Assembly: GCF_905171765.1 (NCBI RefSeq)
Contig: NC_053392.1
Span: 399,308,119 to 399,372,118, forward strand
DNA length: 64,000 bases
Origin: Bufo bufo
Taxonomy: Eukaryota; Chordata; Amphibia; Anura; Bufonidae
Direction of reading: 5' to 3'
Notes under the pieces: generated by a model
What the model was told of the DNA's origin: nothing
The model's input: the letters and a program-made list of their open reading frames with translations, nothing else
Databases searched by the model: none
Position numbers and translations under genes: made by a program
Shown here: positions 11,051-21,349 of the stretch, piece by piece
Layout of the letters: every line of letters begins with the position of its first letter
How positions within the stretch are numbered: position 1 is the stretch's first letter

Positions 11051-11616
11051 TCCGTGTCTGTCTGTCTGTCCTCTGTGGGTTTTCTACTTGTTCTTTGATG
11101 TCCTCTTTCCTGTGTTTCTGTTATCTGTTCTGCCAGTTATGTATTAGTTACCTTGTGTGTATTCATGTCTCTGTTCAGCAAGCCCTTGCAGCACCTTTCT
11201 TTGCAGCAGAGTGCCATGAGTAAGGCCATGCAGTTTACTACTGGTGGAGCAAGTCCTTCTCTGCTCATTGTCACTCCTGTTTCCTTGCTATGTACTCCTG
11301 CTTGTGTCATTAGTTGGCCTGTTTGTATTTGCCTATCTGTTATGTTTGCCTATGTGCCGTCGGTACCTTCTGGTACCTGTTGTCCATTCGTTCCTGCTGT
11401 CACTGTCTAGTTCACGCTCCAGAGTGGACCCTGGCAACTTCCTGCTGCAAAGTCTAACCCTACCATCTGGGGCCCTAGTGAATACCAGGAGTTGCTTAGT
11501 CACGCCCCTCTGGAGTATTACTAGACAGTGGCGCAGTGGGGGTTTTCTCCCACTGTGCTGACGGTACATAGAGCTCATGTTTTGTCTGTGCTGCCTTCCC
11601 TGGTTTTTGATTGTGC

Positions 11617-11622
11617 AATAAA
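11617..11622 (+). promoter_or_regulatory. LTR polyadenylation signal AATAAA
   Basis: AATAAA 82 bp before the LTR end, downstream of the TATA box, supporting the plus orientation of the LTR. Confidence 0.7.
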
Positions 11623-11704
11623 CTCTTGTGTGTCTGTACCTGATTTCTGTTTGTTTATTGCATGATGACGCAGTGGTCTCTCCTGGCACCTCCAACTCGT
11701 GACA

Positions 11705-12431
11705 CCAGACTGGCGAACATCTCCAGGAGGACGGTGAGAATGCCAGACCCGCCCTGCGGGTCCTCCACGACCAGAAAGTCATCCAGGTAGTGGATGACTG
11801 ACTGGAGGCCACCGTGACGGACCAAGATCTAATGTAGCGCCTTGGCGAGCTGGTCGAATAATCAGGGGCTACTTTTGGATCCGAATGTAAGTCTGTTGGC
11901 AAAATAATACTGGCCGGCCCACTCGATGCCATAGAACTGCCACAACTGAGGTTGAATGGGAAGGAGATTGAATGCATCGGCGATGTCAACCTTTGCCAAC
12001 CAAGCGCCCCTGCCATGCAACAGGATGGCTTGAATTGCGTTGTCAATGGAGGAATACCGCATAGCAAATTCCTCCGATGGAATCAGGGAATTGAGGCTGG
12101 GAATTGCAGAAACGTGAGGGGCGGACAGGTCATAAATCAACCTTTTTTTATTATTGTTCTTTTTGGACACTAGGCCGATGGGGTTGATGCGCCATGATGC
12201 AAAGGGGATGAGTGGGAAAGGGCCTATGAGGAAACCTTTCTCTACCTCAGATTGGAGCAACTTGCTAGTCGCTGGAGGGTCCAGGGTGGCTGACAGCAGA
12301 TTCCTGCCTTCCCAGGGAACCTGTGGCAGTGTAATGAGCCCTGTGTGGAAACCCTGCCGGAAGCCTGCCAACAGAAACGCCACGAAGTCCTGATCATGGT
12401 GATCCTGAAGGAGAGCCGCCAAGAGGTCCAC
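11705..12431 (-). pseudogene. Reverse transcriptase palm of the Ngaro/DIRS-type element, two in-frame stops
   Basis: Read on the minus strand. The fingers start near DLLAALLQDHHD. WRINPIGLVSKKN, KKRLIYDLSAPH and AWLAKVDIADAF (catalytic motif A aspartate) follow in order, then YYFANRLTFGSKSSP (motif B). A TGA follows directly and a TAG lies 12 codons further on. Both are single-base changes consistent with CGA to TGA and TGG to TAG decay. The same frame then gives YLDDFLVVEDP, the YxDD catalytic box, at 11789-11778. The frame meets the target duplication at 11709 and continues at 7413. RT would copy the element RNA into cDNA. Confidence 0.88.
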
Positions 12432-12446
12432 GTTGATGTCGGCTAG

Positions 12447-13572
12447 TCAGGATCCCTTAGCTGCTTTTTTGGGATAGGCGGACCGCGGATTGGCTCTGAA
12501 GCACAGGGAGCACACATGGAGGGATCTGCAGCTGGCAAAGGAGCAGCCTCCTGAGTTAAAATTATTACAGACCTGACTTCTTCCTAAGTAGACAATGGGT
12601 CTGCCCAGCTTGTCAGTGGAGGGGTTGGACGGCAGAGACCCGGAGGGCCCTGTCCTGAGACGGGTGAGCGCTTTTTGGGCACCATTCAGATGAGTGGAAA
12701 ATAGACTGGCATGTTGCACAGTTGGGTGCCCTGAGGCCAGCGAAGTGACGACAGAACAGCTCTGTGTCAATTAAGGACCAGCTGGTGACATATTGGAATT
12801 GTGCTAAAGCTGCAGCCGCCTTAGCTGAGAAGGAACGATGGTAGTCGTAGAAGGCTGAACCACCATACTTGTGACCTAGGTCAGTGACCAGGTACAAGTA
12901 GCTATCCAGCTCTTCCTTCCTTTCCGGCTGTGCGGTGCAGATAATGTCTCGGAAAAGGCTAAACGCCAAGACGAACTCGGGAATAGTCAGTTTGCGATTA
13001 AGCCGGAGTCCTTGGCCCTGAGGACCACAGACACATCCCTCACAATTGATAACCCTGTTCTCAGGCACATCTTGAGCGGCAATGAGGATCGACGCCAGAT
13101 TAACGTCCTTCCCTGCCAGAATGTCCCTCTTGAGGTTGTCAGGAATGAAGTGTGAGGGGGACACCTGGGGAATGGGCCTGGGCGTACCTGGTGCCAGCCA
13201 GCCTGATGTGGACGGTGCGATCAGCGGGACAGGTGCCGGGGGCGCCATGGGTGGCCGGGATTCCAGCTCTGATACCCTCGCCCGGACATCAGCTACTGAG
13301 TCGACCAACGAGTTTAAGGTAGACTGCAGCTGCCCCAGTGATAACTGTATCGAAGACGTCTCCGGCTGCACAGCTGAAGCGCTGGAGTTTGTCATGAGCA
13401 GTTTGTACAGCTCTGCCTTCCTGGCGGTGGCCGGGTGCGGGATGCCTCTCCGGTTCAGCTCTGCTAACAATTTCGGTATGGTCCAACTCATAAGGGATGA
13501 TGGACCCGCCTGGCCTGACATGACTGACCCAGAGACAGATAGGCTGTCATCCATATCCGAAGCTCGAGACAT
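12447..13572 (-). pseudogene. Gag-like ORF1 of the Ngaro/DIRS-type element, one frameshift
   Basis: Starts at the ATG at 13572-13570; the frame is open for 37 more codons upstream, but that part is a T-rich, implausible leader. Near the N-terminus a SAP-like helix pair (IPKLLAELNRRG...KAELYKLLM) suggests nucleic-acid binding. The middle is helical. The C-terminal part has FCRHFAGLRAPNCATCQ followed, after a frameshift near 12640, by a cysteine/histidine cluster VCNNFNSGGC...CRSLHVCSLC that looks like a zinc-binding module. The stop of the shifted frame is at 12447, directly before the RT frame. This arrangement matches ORF1 of Ngaro/DIRS elements; SAP is my reading of the pattern. Confidence 0.75.
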
Positions 13573-14096
13573 AGTAGAGCTGTTGAAACAAAAAGGCGTG
13601 ACAGATAAAGAGAAAAAAAAAACAAAAAAAAACGAGAAGGTGATGAAGGAACGAGATTGAAAAGGTGCCAGATGGAAAAACACGTACCAGAATGGGAACC
13701 CGTAACACGGACTAGCAGAACCTGACCTAGCCAGACAGACGAAGAGACCAATTAAAACGTGAACATAGACCCGACGGGTACACTGACTGAGTCAGTGCAA
13801 ACTTTCCTGTATAGGACCGATAGGAACAGGAAATAGGGACAACCCTGAAAATAAAAGTAACAGGCGAAATTTGAAAGTGCCGAATAACAGATGACCCCAT
13901 ACCTGTTAGAACCAGGCGAACTGGCCAGGATGGGGCGCACCCCTAGGTCAAGTAAACAATCTGAGCGTATCTGACCGGTTACTTGACCGGAGAAGGCCCC
14001 CTGAGCGTACTAGGCGGGTGACAGACGTGATGGCACGTTGCCATGAGATAGAGGCTGCGCGTAGCAGTGGCCCGCGAAGGGCAGCAGACTGACATG
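13573..14096 (-). other. Presumed 5' untranslated region of the Ngaro/DIRS-type element (proximal part)
   Basis: No coding signal. It lies between the gag start and the insertion site of the LTR retrotransposon, and should continue after that insertion at 27708. ACCAGG/CCAGG motifs recur on both sides (13912, 13924, 27737, 27845), consistent with one original sequence. Confidence 0.45.
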
Positions 14097-14206
14097 GTAA
14101 ATGTTGAGGAACGGTTGAGACGTATGCATATATCCATGCATGCCTGCAAACACGTGCGGGCATGTATGGTATATATATGCATACATTAACCACAGCATCA
14201 TGGGAC

Positions 14207-14982
14207 GATGTGCGCAGATGTGCCCAGCATCTGCGCACATCTGCCCATGGTGATCCCCAGGGGCTCATGGTGGCCCCTGTGGGAAATATGTGCCCCCTTA
14301 TAATGTAGGGGCTTGTGCCCCCTTATAATGTAGGGGCTTGTGCCCCCTTATAATGTAGGGGCTTGTGCCCCCTTATGTAGGAGCTTGTGCCCCCTTATAA
14401 TGTAGGGGCTTGTGCCCCCTTATATAATAATGTGCCCCCTCTAGATATGTCCCTAATATTAATGTATACATGTGTATGGATGTGCCCCAAGCATCCATAC
14501 GCAGGTATATTATATATATTCCCCCCCTTCCTCCTACACCTGAAACCAGATGCATCGGTGTGAATGTCCCCCAAGCATTCACACCGATGCAATCTGGCTA
14601 ATTGCATCAGAATGACCGGACAAGGGTCCGGTCATCCTGATGGATACAAAGAGCTCAGATTCAACAGAATCTGAGCCCTTTGATATAATTGTCGCCAGCG
14701 CCGCTGGAGACAATTATACATGATAGGAGAAGGGGAGAAGCCTCCCCTCCTTCTATTATGCGCATTCCGGCAGCGAAATTAACATCTCGCTGGCCGGAAT
14801 GCAGAGTGCCACAGGCGGGAGATCAAAGGCTTCTCCCGCCTGGTGTGCAGCGCGTCCCCAATGTGCAGGCCGGCGCAGTGACGTCATATCACTGCGCCGG
14901 CCCACGTGGATGATGGGCGCGCGCGTGCCCCCTGGTGCACGGCGCGGGAGTGCGGGCCGCCGGGGATAAATATCCAGCGGCC
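14207..14982. other. String of about ten near-perfect hairpins in the 5' LTR
   Basis: Consecutive inverted repeats, with left and right arms: 14207-14220/14228-14241 (14 bp, GATGTGCGCAGATG); 14474-14482/14492-14500; 14551-14566/14576-14591 (16 bp, TGCATCGGTGTGAATG); 14606-14621/14626-14641 (one mismatch); 14648-14662/14667-14681; 14685-14700/14702-14717; about 14762-14776/14787-14802; 14812-14822/14832-14842; 14869-14881/14889-14901 (13 bp); 14953-14964/14971-14982. Loops are short (2-11 nt). The same series is present in the 3' LTR. Confidence 0.85.
14286..14425 (+). repeat. Short tandem repeat in the LTR, unit TGCCCCCTTATAATGTAGGGGCT
   Basis: Five to six units of 23-24 bp, each with GCCCC and GGGGC that can pair as a hairpin around TTATAATGTA. 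One unit is shortened (CCCCCTTATGTAGGAGC). The 3' LTR has only about three to four units (23853-23940), so copy number changed after insertion or during copying. Confidence 0.9.
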
Positions 14983-16087
14983 CCTGCACTCAGGGTTAAA
15001 ACATCTGGGCCCCCACCTGGAAGAGGAGCGCGTCCTGCGCTCTGGGAGTCAGGGCCCCCCACGTGGCGGCCAACCGGACCGGACCCCCCTTCAGATAGGA
15101 GAGCACGATCGGCGCTCAAGGCTGCCCTCCTCAGGAGAGAGGATCGGGACCCCCCCCCCTGGACGAATAAGTATCACCCCCTATTAACCCCTATCCCACC
15201 AACGATCCACATCCCTGTACCACCTCCCATATATCCTAACCCTGTTACCCCTGGCAAACCCATTTCCCCTGGTAACCCCTATTACACCCCTGGTAACCCT
15301 TTACACCCCTGATATACCCCCCTGGTAACCCTAGCCCTATTACATCCCTGATCCCCTAACCCTTACACCCCTGAGCCCAAACCCCTATCCCACCAACGAT
15401 CCTACACCACCTCCCCTTATTATTTAACCCCTGGGTTACCCCTACACCTGCATCCCCTGGTTCCCTACCCTGTCCATATTACACCCCTTGTCAACCCTAT
15501 TATCCCTGGACACCCCTTGTTGCCCTGATCCCTGATTTACCTTGGTTAACCCCTTGGTTAACCCCTGCATTCCCCTGGTTAATCTCTGTAGAGCATGCCT
15601 CTGCTCTGCAAACAATCCTTTTACCCTGTGTTCCTTGGCCTGCAGGCATTAACCCCTGCAGTGCCACAATTGTGTAATTAACCCTCTTGTAACCCCGTAG
15701 GGACAGTGAGTACAGACGGGTGGGTTATTGTTAATATAACTTGTATGTGTGAACTGTATAGTTAGTTTATGGGTGGAATTGGGAACGTGTAGTGTAGTTT
15801 AGGATTGTATATGTGTAGTGCTGTGTATTTACTGTATATCGTGTGCGTCAGGCGATAATAAATACCGTAATATTTGTACCCTTGGTGTAGCGTGTACTTG
15901 TTAGCGGTAGTGAGTTAGTAAGGCGCATGCAGCTAGTGTAGTGATTAGTGTAGAGTAAAGGCAAAGTATTGTAATATTATATAAAGGTATAAATAGGCGG
16001 AATCATCAATAGATTGCTCCTCCTATTTATGAATATTAATTAGCAATATTCGCATAATATTGGTGATTAATATGCCCCCCTTTACAT

Positions 16088-16105
16088 TGGCGGGCCAGGC
16101 CCACT
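16088..16105 (+). promoter_or_regulatory. Candidate primer-binding site
   Basis: TGGCGGGCCAGGCCCACT begins two bases after the 5' LTR. Primer-binding sites start with TGG, complementary to the CCA end of a tRNA. I cannot match the rest to a particular tRNA. Confidence 0.4.
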
Positions 16106-16175
16106 GCATGGATTTTGCATTTGTTTTTGGTCTTAAGGCTGAGGGTCGCTGGTACTGTGAATTAGGCTCAGAAAA

Positions 16176-19100
16176 ATGTCACTGCATCGCTCAAGTGATT
16201 GCAAGGGAGAAGAGGACACGTCACTGAAGGAGATCCACCTTCGTGGGAGCGGCGTACAAGTCCGGCTGGTCGGGAAAAGGCGATCCGGGAAAATGGACTT
16301 CTTCCAAGCAGCTGCGAGGACGAAGAGGTACGGCCCCAAGGAGAAGATGGACGCTCATCAAACGGTGAGTATGGACTTCCCCACACTGCAACACTTGAGC
16401 AGACACAGCACATTTAACCCCATCCTCCCCACTACATACAAGTCAGCAGAAATGCTGTGGTCCGATTTGTTAGCACAGGCTTGTACTTATGACAAGCTTT
16501 GTGTTAACAAACGGACGGTGTTGAACAAGGCCACCAAACGGCTTCGGATGCTCGCCAAACTCGTTCATACGTTTGAGGCTAGCATCTGTAAGCCAAAGGA
16601 AGTGGCGCTGGTGTCTCAGTCAACGGAGACAATTCCTCCGGCCGTTCACTGCCAGTGCTGTGCCAGTAATTCGGACCAGGTTTCGGCATTGCGGGCACAG
16701 CTGGCAGAGAATGTGCAGTCTACTGTTGACCGAGATGCGCAGGTGGCTAATATAGAGTCACAGTTAGTAGAGCTGCAGAGGCAGAAGGAGGAAATTGAGG
16801 CTAAGTTGACTCAGTCTTATACTGAGGTCAAGGCCTTCAAGGAGCGGACTGCCTCAACTGACAAATTGAAGGCTGAGGTTGCTGTAAGGTCCCAGCTAAT
16901 ATAATCAAGGTATGGTGGCTCACTATGCGGTTATGGAAATGGGTGCTGCTAAGTCTGAAATGACTCACCCAGTCATAAATAGAGTATAGTATAAGAATAT
17001 GTAGAAAGACTGAGCACTCACCAGCTGGACCAATTGAAGACCAAGAACAAGTACATGTGTTATATAACGATAAAAAAATTTTTATAGAATATTTATAAAT
17101 GGCCCTAAATCTATAATGCAATAAAATCTATAATACAATGGCAATATGAACCAAAATAATGCCTAAAAAACAATTAGAATGTAATAAATACACCTATATT
17201 AATGCAGTGATATGACATAGACAATGCTAAAAGAGCTAAAAAGGGCAAATATTAACAATATATAAAACCAGATATATAGGTGGTTAGAATATTCGGTGAA
17301 TATTCGATAAATATTCGGTAAACCACTGATCGATCCAGTGAAGAAATACGCCAGGTATAATGTCCGATAATTAAAGCGGATAAATGTCCCTGTGTTTGAA
17401 GAAATCAGTTTGCTTATGCAGGATATGACCAAATGAGCATACAGTCAATGGATAAAATGCACCTGTTATTTGCCGTCTGATGTGAGTGTAACCGTGGCGT
17501 CCCACGAGGCTCACTATATCAGATTAGGCAGTACCTGGGTCTAGTCGCTTGCTTAAGGTGATTCGGATGATCATGTAGCTCTCAGCATGAGAGATCTCCT
17601 GGTAGTATTCACCGAAGCTGCAAGCCTGGACCTGGTTAGTGATTAACAAGGCGTTTTCCTCTGCATTAGCAAGAAGTCGCTGTTCCGGCAAAGTTAAAGT
17701 CCAATTGTCGGGATGTTGGGGTCTCGTGAATGTTCATCAGCTGATGTCCGAGGTGTGCAGAAACCAAACGCGTTTCGGGGTCCTTTCCTGGCCCCTTCCT
17801 CAGTGGTGGTCTGTAAGAGGGGTTTGATCCTCCTTTTATACCCAACATCCCTTAAGGTAAGATGGAACAAAAGTGTGGTTTTGGATCTGGTCATACAGAA
17901 ACTCTGGCATGGAGCAATCTGAATAATTGTTCTTTTTATAAAGAAAAGTATTTTCAAATGTTGTACTGACAATCAATTTTAGCGATCCTATTGTCTGGCG
18001 TTTCTCAAGCTTATTATGCAATAATTTTCATATGCGTTATCGATGCGGTTTTATAATTTATAAAACGCAGATGCGGTTCTTTCAGTGCATATGCGTTTTG
18101 TTGTCCTTTATATATATAGGTGCAAATTATATTAGTTTTCATTAGTTTTACATCTTAAAATACAGTATATAATTTTACTAAAAATAAAAATATATAAAAA
18201 CAATTATAATATACATTTTTATTATAAGAAATATAAAATGTTCAATATTCAATAGGTTAAAATATGTATGTCATTACTTCTATAAAATGCTGATGCATGC
18301 CATGTATAGAGGCCCAGAGTATATCAGTTTCCGTCAATTTTATATTTTAAAATATAGTATCACAAAAAATATAAAGAAGATATATAAATATATAAAATAT
18401 GACGATATTTAACAAGACTGGTACAGACTGTCTTAAAACTATATTGAAACTGTATTCATTATTTCTGACTTGATTGTAGAGTCATTGGAGAGGAGAGTAT
18501 AGGAGTGGTGGCCGCCCACCCAAGGTGGACCAGAGTGGGTATTAATTCCACCTCTGGGCCACATCGGGAGGGGGGCCCCCACCCCCACGGGAATACGTTA
18601 TAAGAAGCCGAAAAGTTCAGATTCGGCATTCAGGCCCATGGGTATAATTGAATCAAAATTAAATATAAATCGTGTCTCAACACGAGACATATGCTTGATA
18701 TTGTCCCCTCCTCTCCAATGAGGTCTAACTTTTTCAATAGCAGCAAAGGAAAGACAGTCTGGATTTTGATCATGGTGCAATTTAAAATGTCTAGACACCG
18801 TATGTTTATCTGATCCACCCCTAATTTTGTAAAAGTGTTAAGGAATTCTTTCTTTTAAGGTTCTTTTCGTGCGTCCTATATATTGTTTATTGCACGGGCA
18901 TTGGAGAATATAAATTACATTTTTACTATTACATGTTAAAAAATCCTGTATTTCATGTTTAAAACCATTAGAGGTGGATGTGACATTTATTGTTTCCTTA
19001 TTAAAACGTGTCTTTTTACAGTTTGGGCAGATATTGCATCTGAAAAAACCTTTCAGATGGGGCGATTTTTGGGGCCTTCGTGTAAATTATAATCGGTTTG

Positions 19101-21349
19101 CTTGGTAGTAGTGCTCCAATTGTTTTGTCTTTTTGAATAAAATGCCAGTGTTTATTTAAAATTTTTTCAATTTTTTTATGTTGTGTATTAAAAGGAAGAA
19201 CTATATTTGTACGTTCCAATCCTGGCATTTTTTCTTGTTCTGTCAGGTTTTCCATGTCTTTAGGGGTTTTGTCAAAAAAGGACTGTCTATGCAAACTTTG
19301 AATTTTGTTTAATGATTCTTCAATACATTTTATGGGGTACTTTTTATCTATAAACTGTGATTTTAGGATTTCTGCTTCTTGTTCAAAAGTTTCATTCTGA
19401 GTGCAGTTCCTCTTCAGACGTCTGAATTGGCTGCTTGGGATGTTAAGCAGCCACCTAGGTAAATGACAGCTGGAATACAGAATAAAACTATTTCTAGCTG
19501 TGGGTTTTTGGTATGTGGAACATAGTAATTTATCCTGTTCAACTTTAATATTAAGATCCAAAAATTCTAGGTGTGTCTTACTGATGTTGGAGGAGAAGCG
19601 AAGGTTCCATTCATTTATATTAATTTGATCCAGAAAGGAAGTTAATGTGGTTTCACTTCCCCTCCAAATAAAGATCACATCATCGATGTAGCGGTACCAT
19701 AGCACCAGGTCCGCATTGATAACGCATATGAAAATTATTGCATAATAAGCTTGAGAAACGCCAGACAATAGGATCGCTAAAATTGATTGTCAGTACAACA
19801 TTTGAAAATACTTTTCTTTATAAAAAGAACAATTATTCAGATTGCTCCATGCCAGAGTTTCTGTATGACCAGATCCAAAACCACACTTTTGTTCCATCTT
19901 ACCTTAAGGGATGTTGGGTATAAAAGGAGGATCAAACCCCTCTTACAGACCACCACTGAGGAAGGGGCCAGGAAAGGACCCCGAAACGCGTTTGGTTTCT
20001 GCACACCTCGGACATCAGCTGATGAACATTCACGAGACCCCAACATCCCGACAATTGGACTTTAACTTTGCCGGAACAGCGACTTCTTGCTAATGCGGAG
20101 GAAAACGCCTTGTTAATCACTAACCAGGTCCAGGCTTGCAGCTTCGGTGAATACTACCAGGAGATCTCTCATGCTGAGAGCTACATGATCATCCGAATCA
20201 CCTTAAGCAAGCGACTAGACCCAGGTACTGCCTAATCTGATATAGTGAGCCTTGTGGGACGCCACGGTTACACTTACATCAGACGGCAAATAACAGGTGC
20301 ATTTCATCCATTGACTGTATGCTCATTTGGTCATATCCTGCATAAGCGAACTGATTTCTTCAAACACAGGGACATTTATCCGCTTTAATTATCGGACATT
20401 ATACCTGGCGTATTTCTTCACTGGATCGATCAGTGGTTTACCGAATATTTACCGAATATTCTAACCACCTATATATCTGGTTTTATATATTGTTAATATT
20501 TGCCCTTTTTAGCTCTTTTAGCATTGTCTATGTCATATCACTGCATTAATATAGGTGTATTTATTACATTCTAATTGTTTTTTAGGCATTATTTTGGTTC
20601 ATATTGCCATTGTATTATAGATTTTATTGCATTATAGATTTAGGGCCATTTATAAATATTCTATAAATAAATTATATCGTTATATAACACATGTACTTGT
20701 TCTTGGTCTTCAATTGGTCCAGCTGGTGAATGCTCAGTCTTTCTACATATTCTTATACTATAGGTCCCAGCTAATGTCTGGCATGCAACAGGTTATCACC
20801 AAGTTGGTGCCGGCCCTTTCTTTTTCCGTAAAGCCAGGGTCGGAATCTCCCAAAACGTTGCCCTGTGCAGGGCCACAAGGGGGGAGAGTAGTCTGTGACC
20901 GGTCTAATTATCAGGTCAAGCCGGTCCAGACTAACAGAGATTTTTCTCTGACTTTGGGAAAAAGAACTGTCGTGAAGAGTGCGTCCCTGAGGATGGAACA
21001 ATTCAGTAGAAGGGAGCACGGCTGCAGTGTAGATGGACCTGGGCCATGCAGAGCAAACTACAGATGTTTTGCATGTGGTGGCCTAGGTCACATAGCGAGA
21101 CACTGCAAAACAGATAGGAACATAACACACAGGACAGGAAACCAAGTCACGTGTTTCAGGTGTGGGAACAAAGGACACATTGCAAGGAATTGCCCTTGTG
21201 CAAGTAATTGCAATGTGTCCAACAGTATCAGCCAGGTAACAAATTGTGCAGTGGGGTCTAGTCAGCCTGGCCATAACGGGGTTACCTCTCGGCAGCATCA
21301 CCAGCTGCTGAGGGGTCAGAGTGGCCAAGCTAGGCTAGGCAACATTTGA
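16176..21349 (+). CDS. Gag of the LTR retrotransposon, split by a Penelope-like insertion (16901-20761)
   Basis: Coding segments are 16176-16900 and 20776-21349; the frame continues exactly across the 14-bp duplication. If the insertion is ignored it gives about 432 residues with no stop. The N-terminal third is basic. The middle has a helical region (DLLAQACTYDKLC) and a long glutamine/glutamate-rich coiled coil (about residues 165-235, QLVELQRQKEEIEAKL). The C-terminal part has two CCHC zinc knuckles (CFACGGLGHIARHC at 21068 and CFRCGNKGHIARNC at 21152), the RNA-packaging motif of Gag proteins. As it stands the insertion ends the protein after SQLI. The uninterrupted frame shows that the insertion happened before gag had time to decay. 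Confidence 0.85.
16887..16900. repeat. Target-site duplication AGGTCCCAGCTAAT (left) of the first Penelope-like element
   Basis: The same 14 bp is present at 20762-20775. Collapsing one copy rejoins the gag frame, so the boundaries are certain. Confidence 0.95.
16986..18048 (-). repeat. Penelope-like terminal repeat, 3' arm
   Basis: Inverted match to 19711-20761. Starts ATAGTATAAGAATATG and ends CGATGCGG. It is in the same orientation as the RT and so represents the genuine 3' repeat followed by the tail. Confidence 0.92.
17755..17816 (-). ncRNA. Hammerhead-ribozyme-like motif (3' arm, sense)
   Basis: On the minus strand the core reads CTGAGGA, then a stem closing GGGG with CCCC, then GAAACGCGTT. 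This fits the hammerhead core CUGANGA...GAAA...UH with a minimal stem III (AC/GU). Flanks CAGA/TCTG and ACCA/TGGT form stem I. Penelope-like repeats are known to carry such minimal ribozymes. Activity is inferred, not shown. Confidence 0.7.
18598..19715 (-). pseudogene. Penelope-type RT (C-terminal part) with GIY-YIG endonuclease, decayed
   Basis: Read from 19715 downward. It opens with LVLWYRYIDDVIFIW; the YIDD box (19690-19679) is RT motif C. HLEFLDLNIKV and a thumb/connector region follow. Near 19045 a frameshift leads to a CxxC pair (RCNICPNC) and then the endonuclease: VIYILQCPCNKQYIGRTKRT with the YIY/YIG-like strands, continuing to NAESELFGFL and a stop at 18598. One further stop interrupts after LKERIP near 18840. 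The RT motifs before the YIDD box are missing. In intact elements the nuclease nicks the target and the RT extends from the nick. Confidence 0.88.
19711..20761 (+). repeat. Penelope-like terminal repeat, inverted 5' arm
   Basis: Complement of 16986-18048 with few differences, for example a TTTATA/TATTTA change near 20660. It is antisense to the RT and joins it abruptly at 19711. Confidence 0.92.
19948..20003 (+). ncRNA. Hammerhead-ribozyme-like motif (5' arm, antisense to RT)
   Basis: CTGAGGA at 19956-19962, stem II GGGG/CCCC, GAAACGCGTT from 19983, stem I CAGACCACCA pairing with TGGTTTCTG. It is the mirror copy of the motif in the other arm. Confidence 0.7.

Larger units (their letters stand above)
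7414..11704 (+). mobile_element. Solo LTR (about 1.06 kb) expanded by two nested DNA transposons
   Basis: The ends are TGTCAC and GTGACA, the TG...CA form of LTRs, flanked by the 5-bp duplication CCAGA. A TATA box (TATATAAG, 10945-10952) and a polyadenylation signal (AATAAA, 11617-11622) lie in the order expected for a plus-strand LTR. Subtracting Tc1 (7598-9169) and the foldback element (9177-10838) leaves about 1.06 kb and no internal region. It is therefore a solo LTR, the product of recombination between the two LTRs of a former full element. The family is not named; a 5-bp duplication fits Gypsy-like or retrovirus-like elements. Confidence 0.85.
14102..16086 (+). repeat. 5' LTR (1985 bp)
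   Basis: TG...CA ends. In order it holds a string of hairpins (14205-14985) including a 23-bp tandem repeat (14286-14420), then a C-rich tract of degenerate TAACCCCT/CCCTGGTAACCC words (15170-15700), then an AT-rich 3' part. The latter has AATAAATACC (15859) and a TATA-like TATAAAGGTATAAATAGG (15980). The other LTR matches it throughout but has fewer 23-bp units and scattered substitutions. At about 2 kb it is unusually long. Confidence 0.92.
16901..20761 (-). mobile_element. Penelope-like element with 1-kb inverted arms
   Basis: 3861 bp. An 85-bp unique tail (16901-16985) precedes two inverted arms, 16986-18048 and 19711-20761, which are nearly identical complements of each other. Between the arms, on the minus strand, lies the C-terminal part of a Penelope-type RT and its GIY-YIG endonuclease. 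Each arm has a hammerhead-type motif. Inverted terminal repeats plus a tail on the 3' side are the known Penelope layout produced by target-primed reverse transcription. The RT is cut off exactly where the right-hand arm begins, so this is a 5'-truncated copy with an inverted repeat arm at its 5' end. Confidence 0.9.

Noticed and set aside
10863..11561. Hydrophobic frames (10863-11147, 11244-11561) as membrane proteins
   Set aside because: They lie inside the solo LTR and cover its duplicated promoter segment; the T/C-rich composition gives Leu/Ser/Cys-rich translations.
14010..14268. Small minus-strand frames near the 5' LTR start, repeated at 23640-23831
   Set aside because: They are the same LTR sequence present twice and overlap the hairpin string.
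15170..15700. Interstitial telomere sequence
   Set aside because: The words are degenerate TAACCCCT, not CCCTAA, and both LTRs share them, so they belong to the element.
17639..20120. Pairs of identical small frames in the arms (for example 17639-17827 and 19932-20120)
   Set aside because: Explained by the inverted arms of the Penelope-like element.
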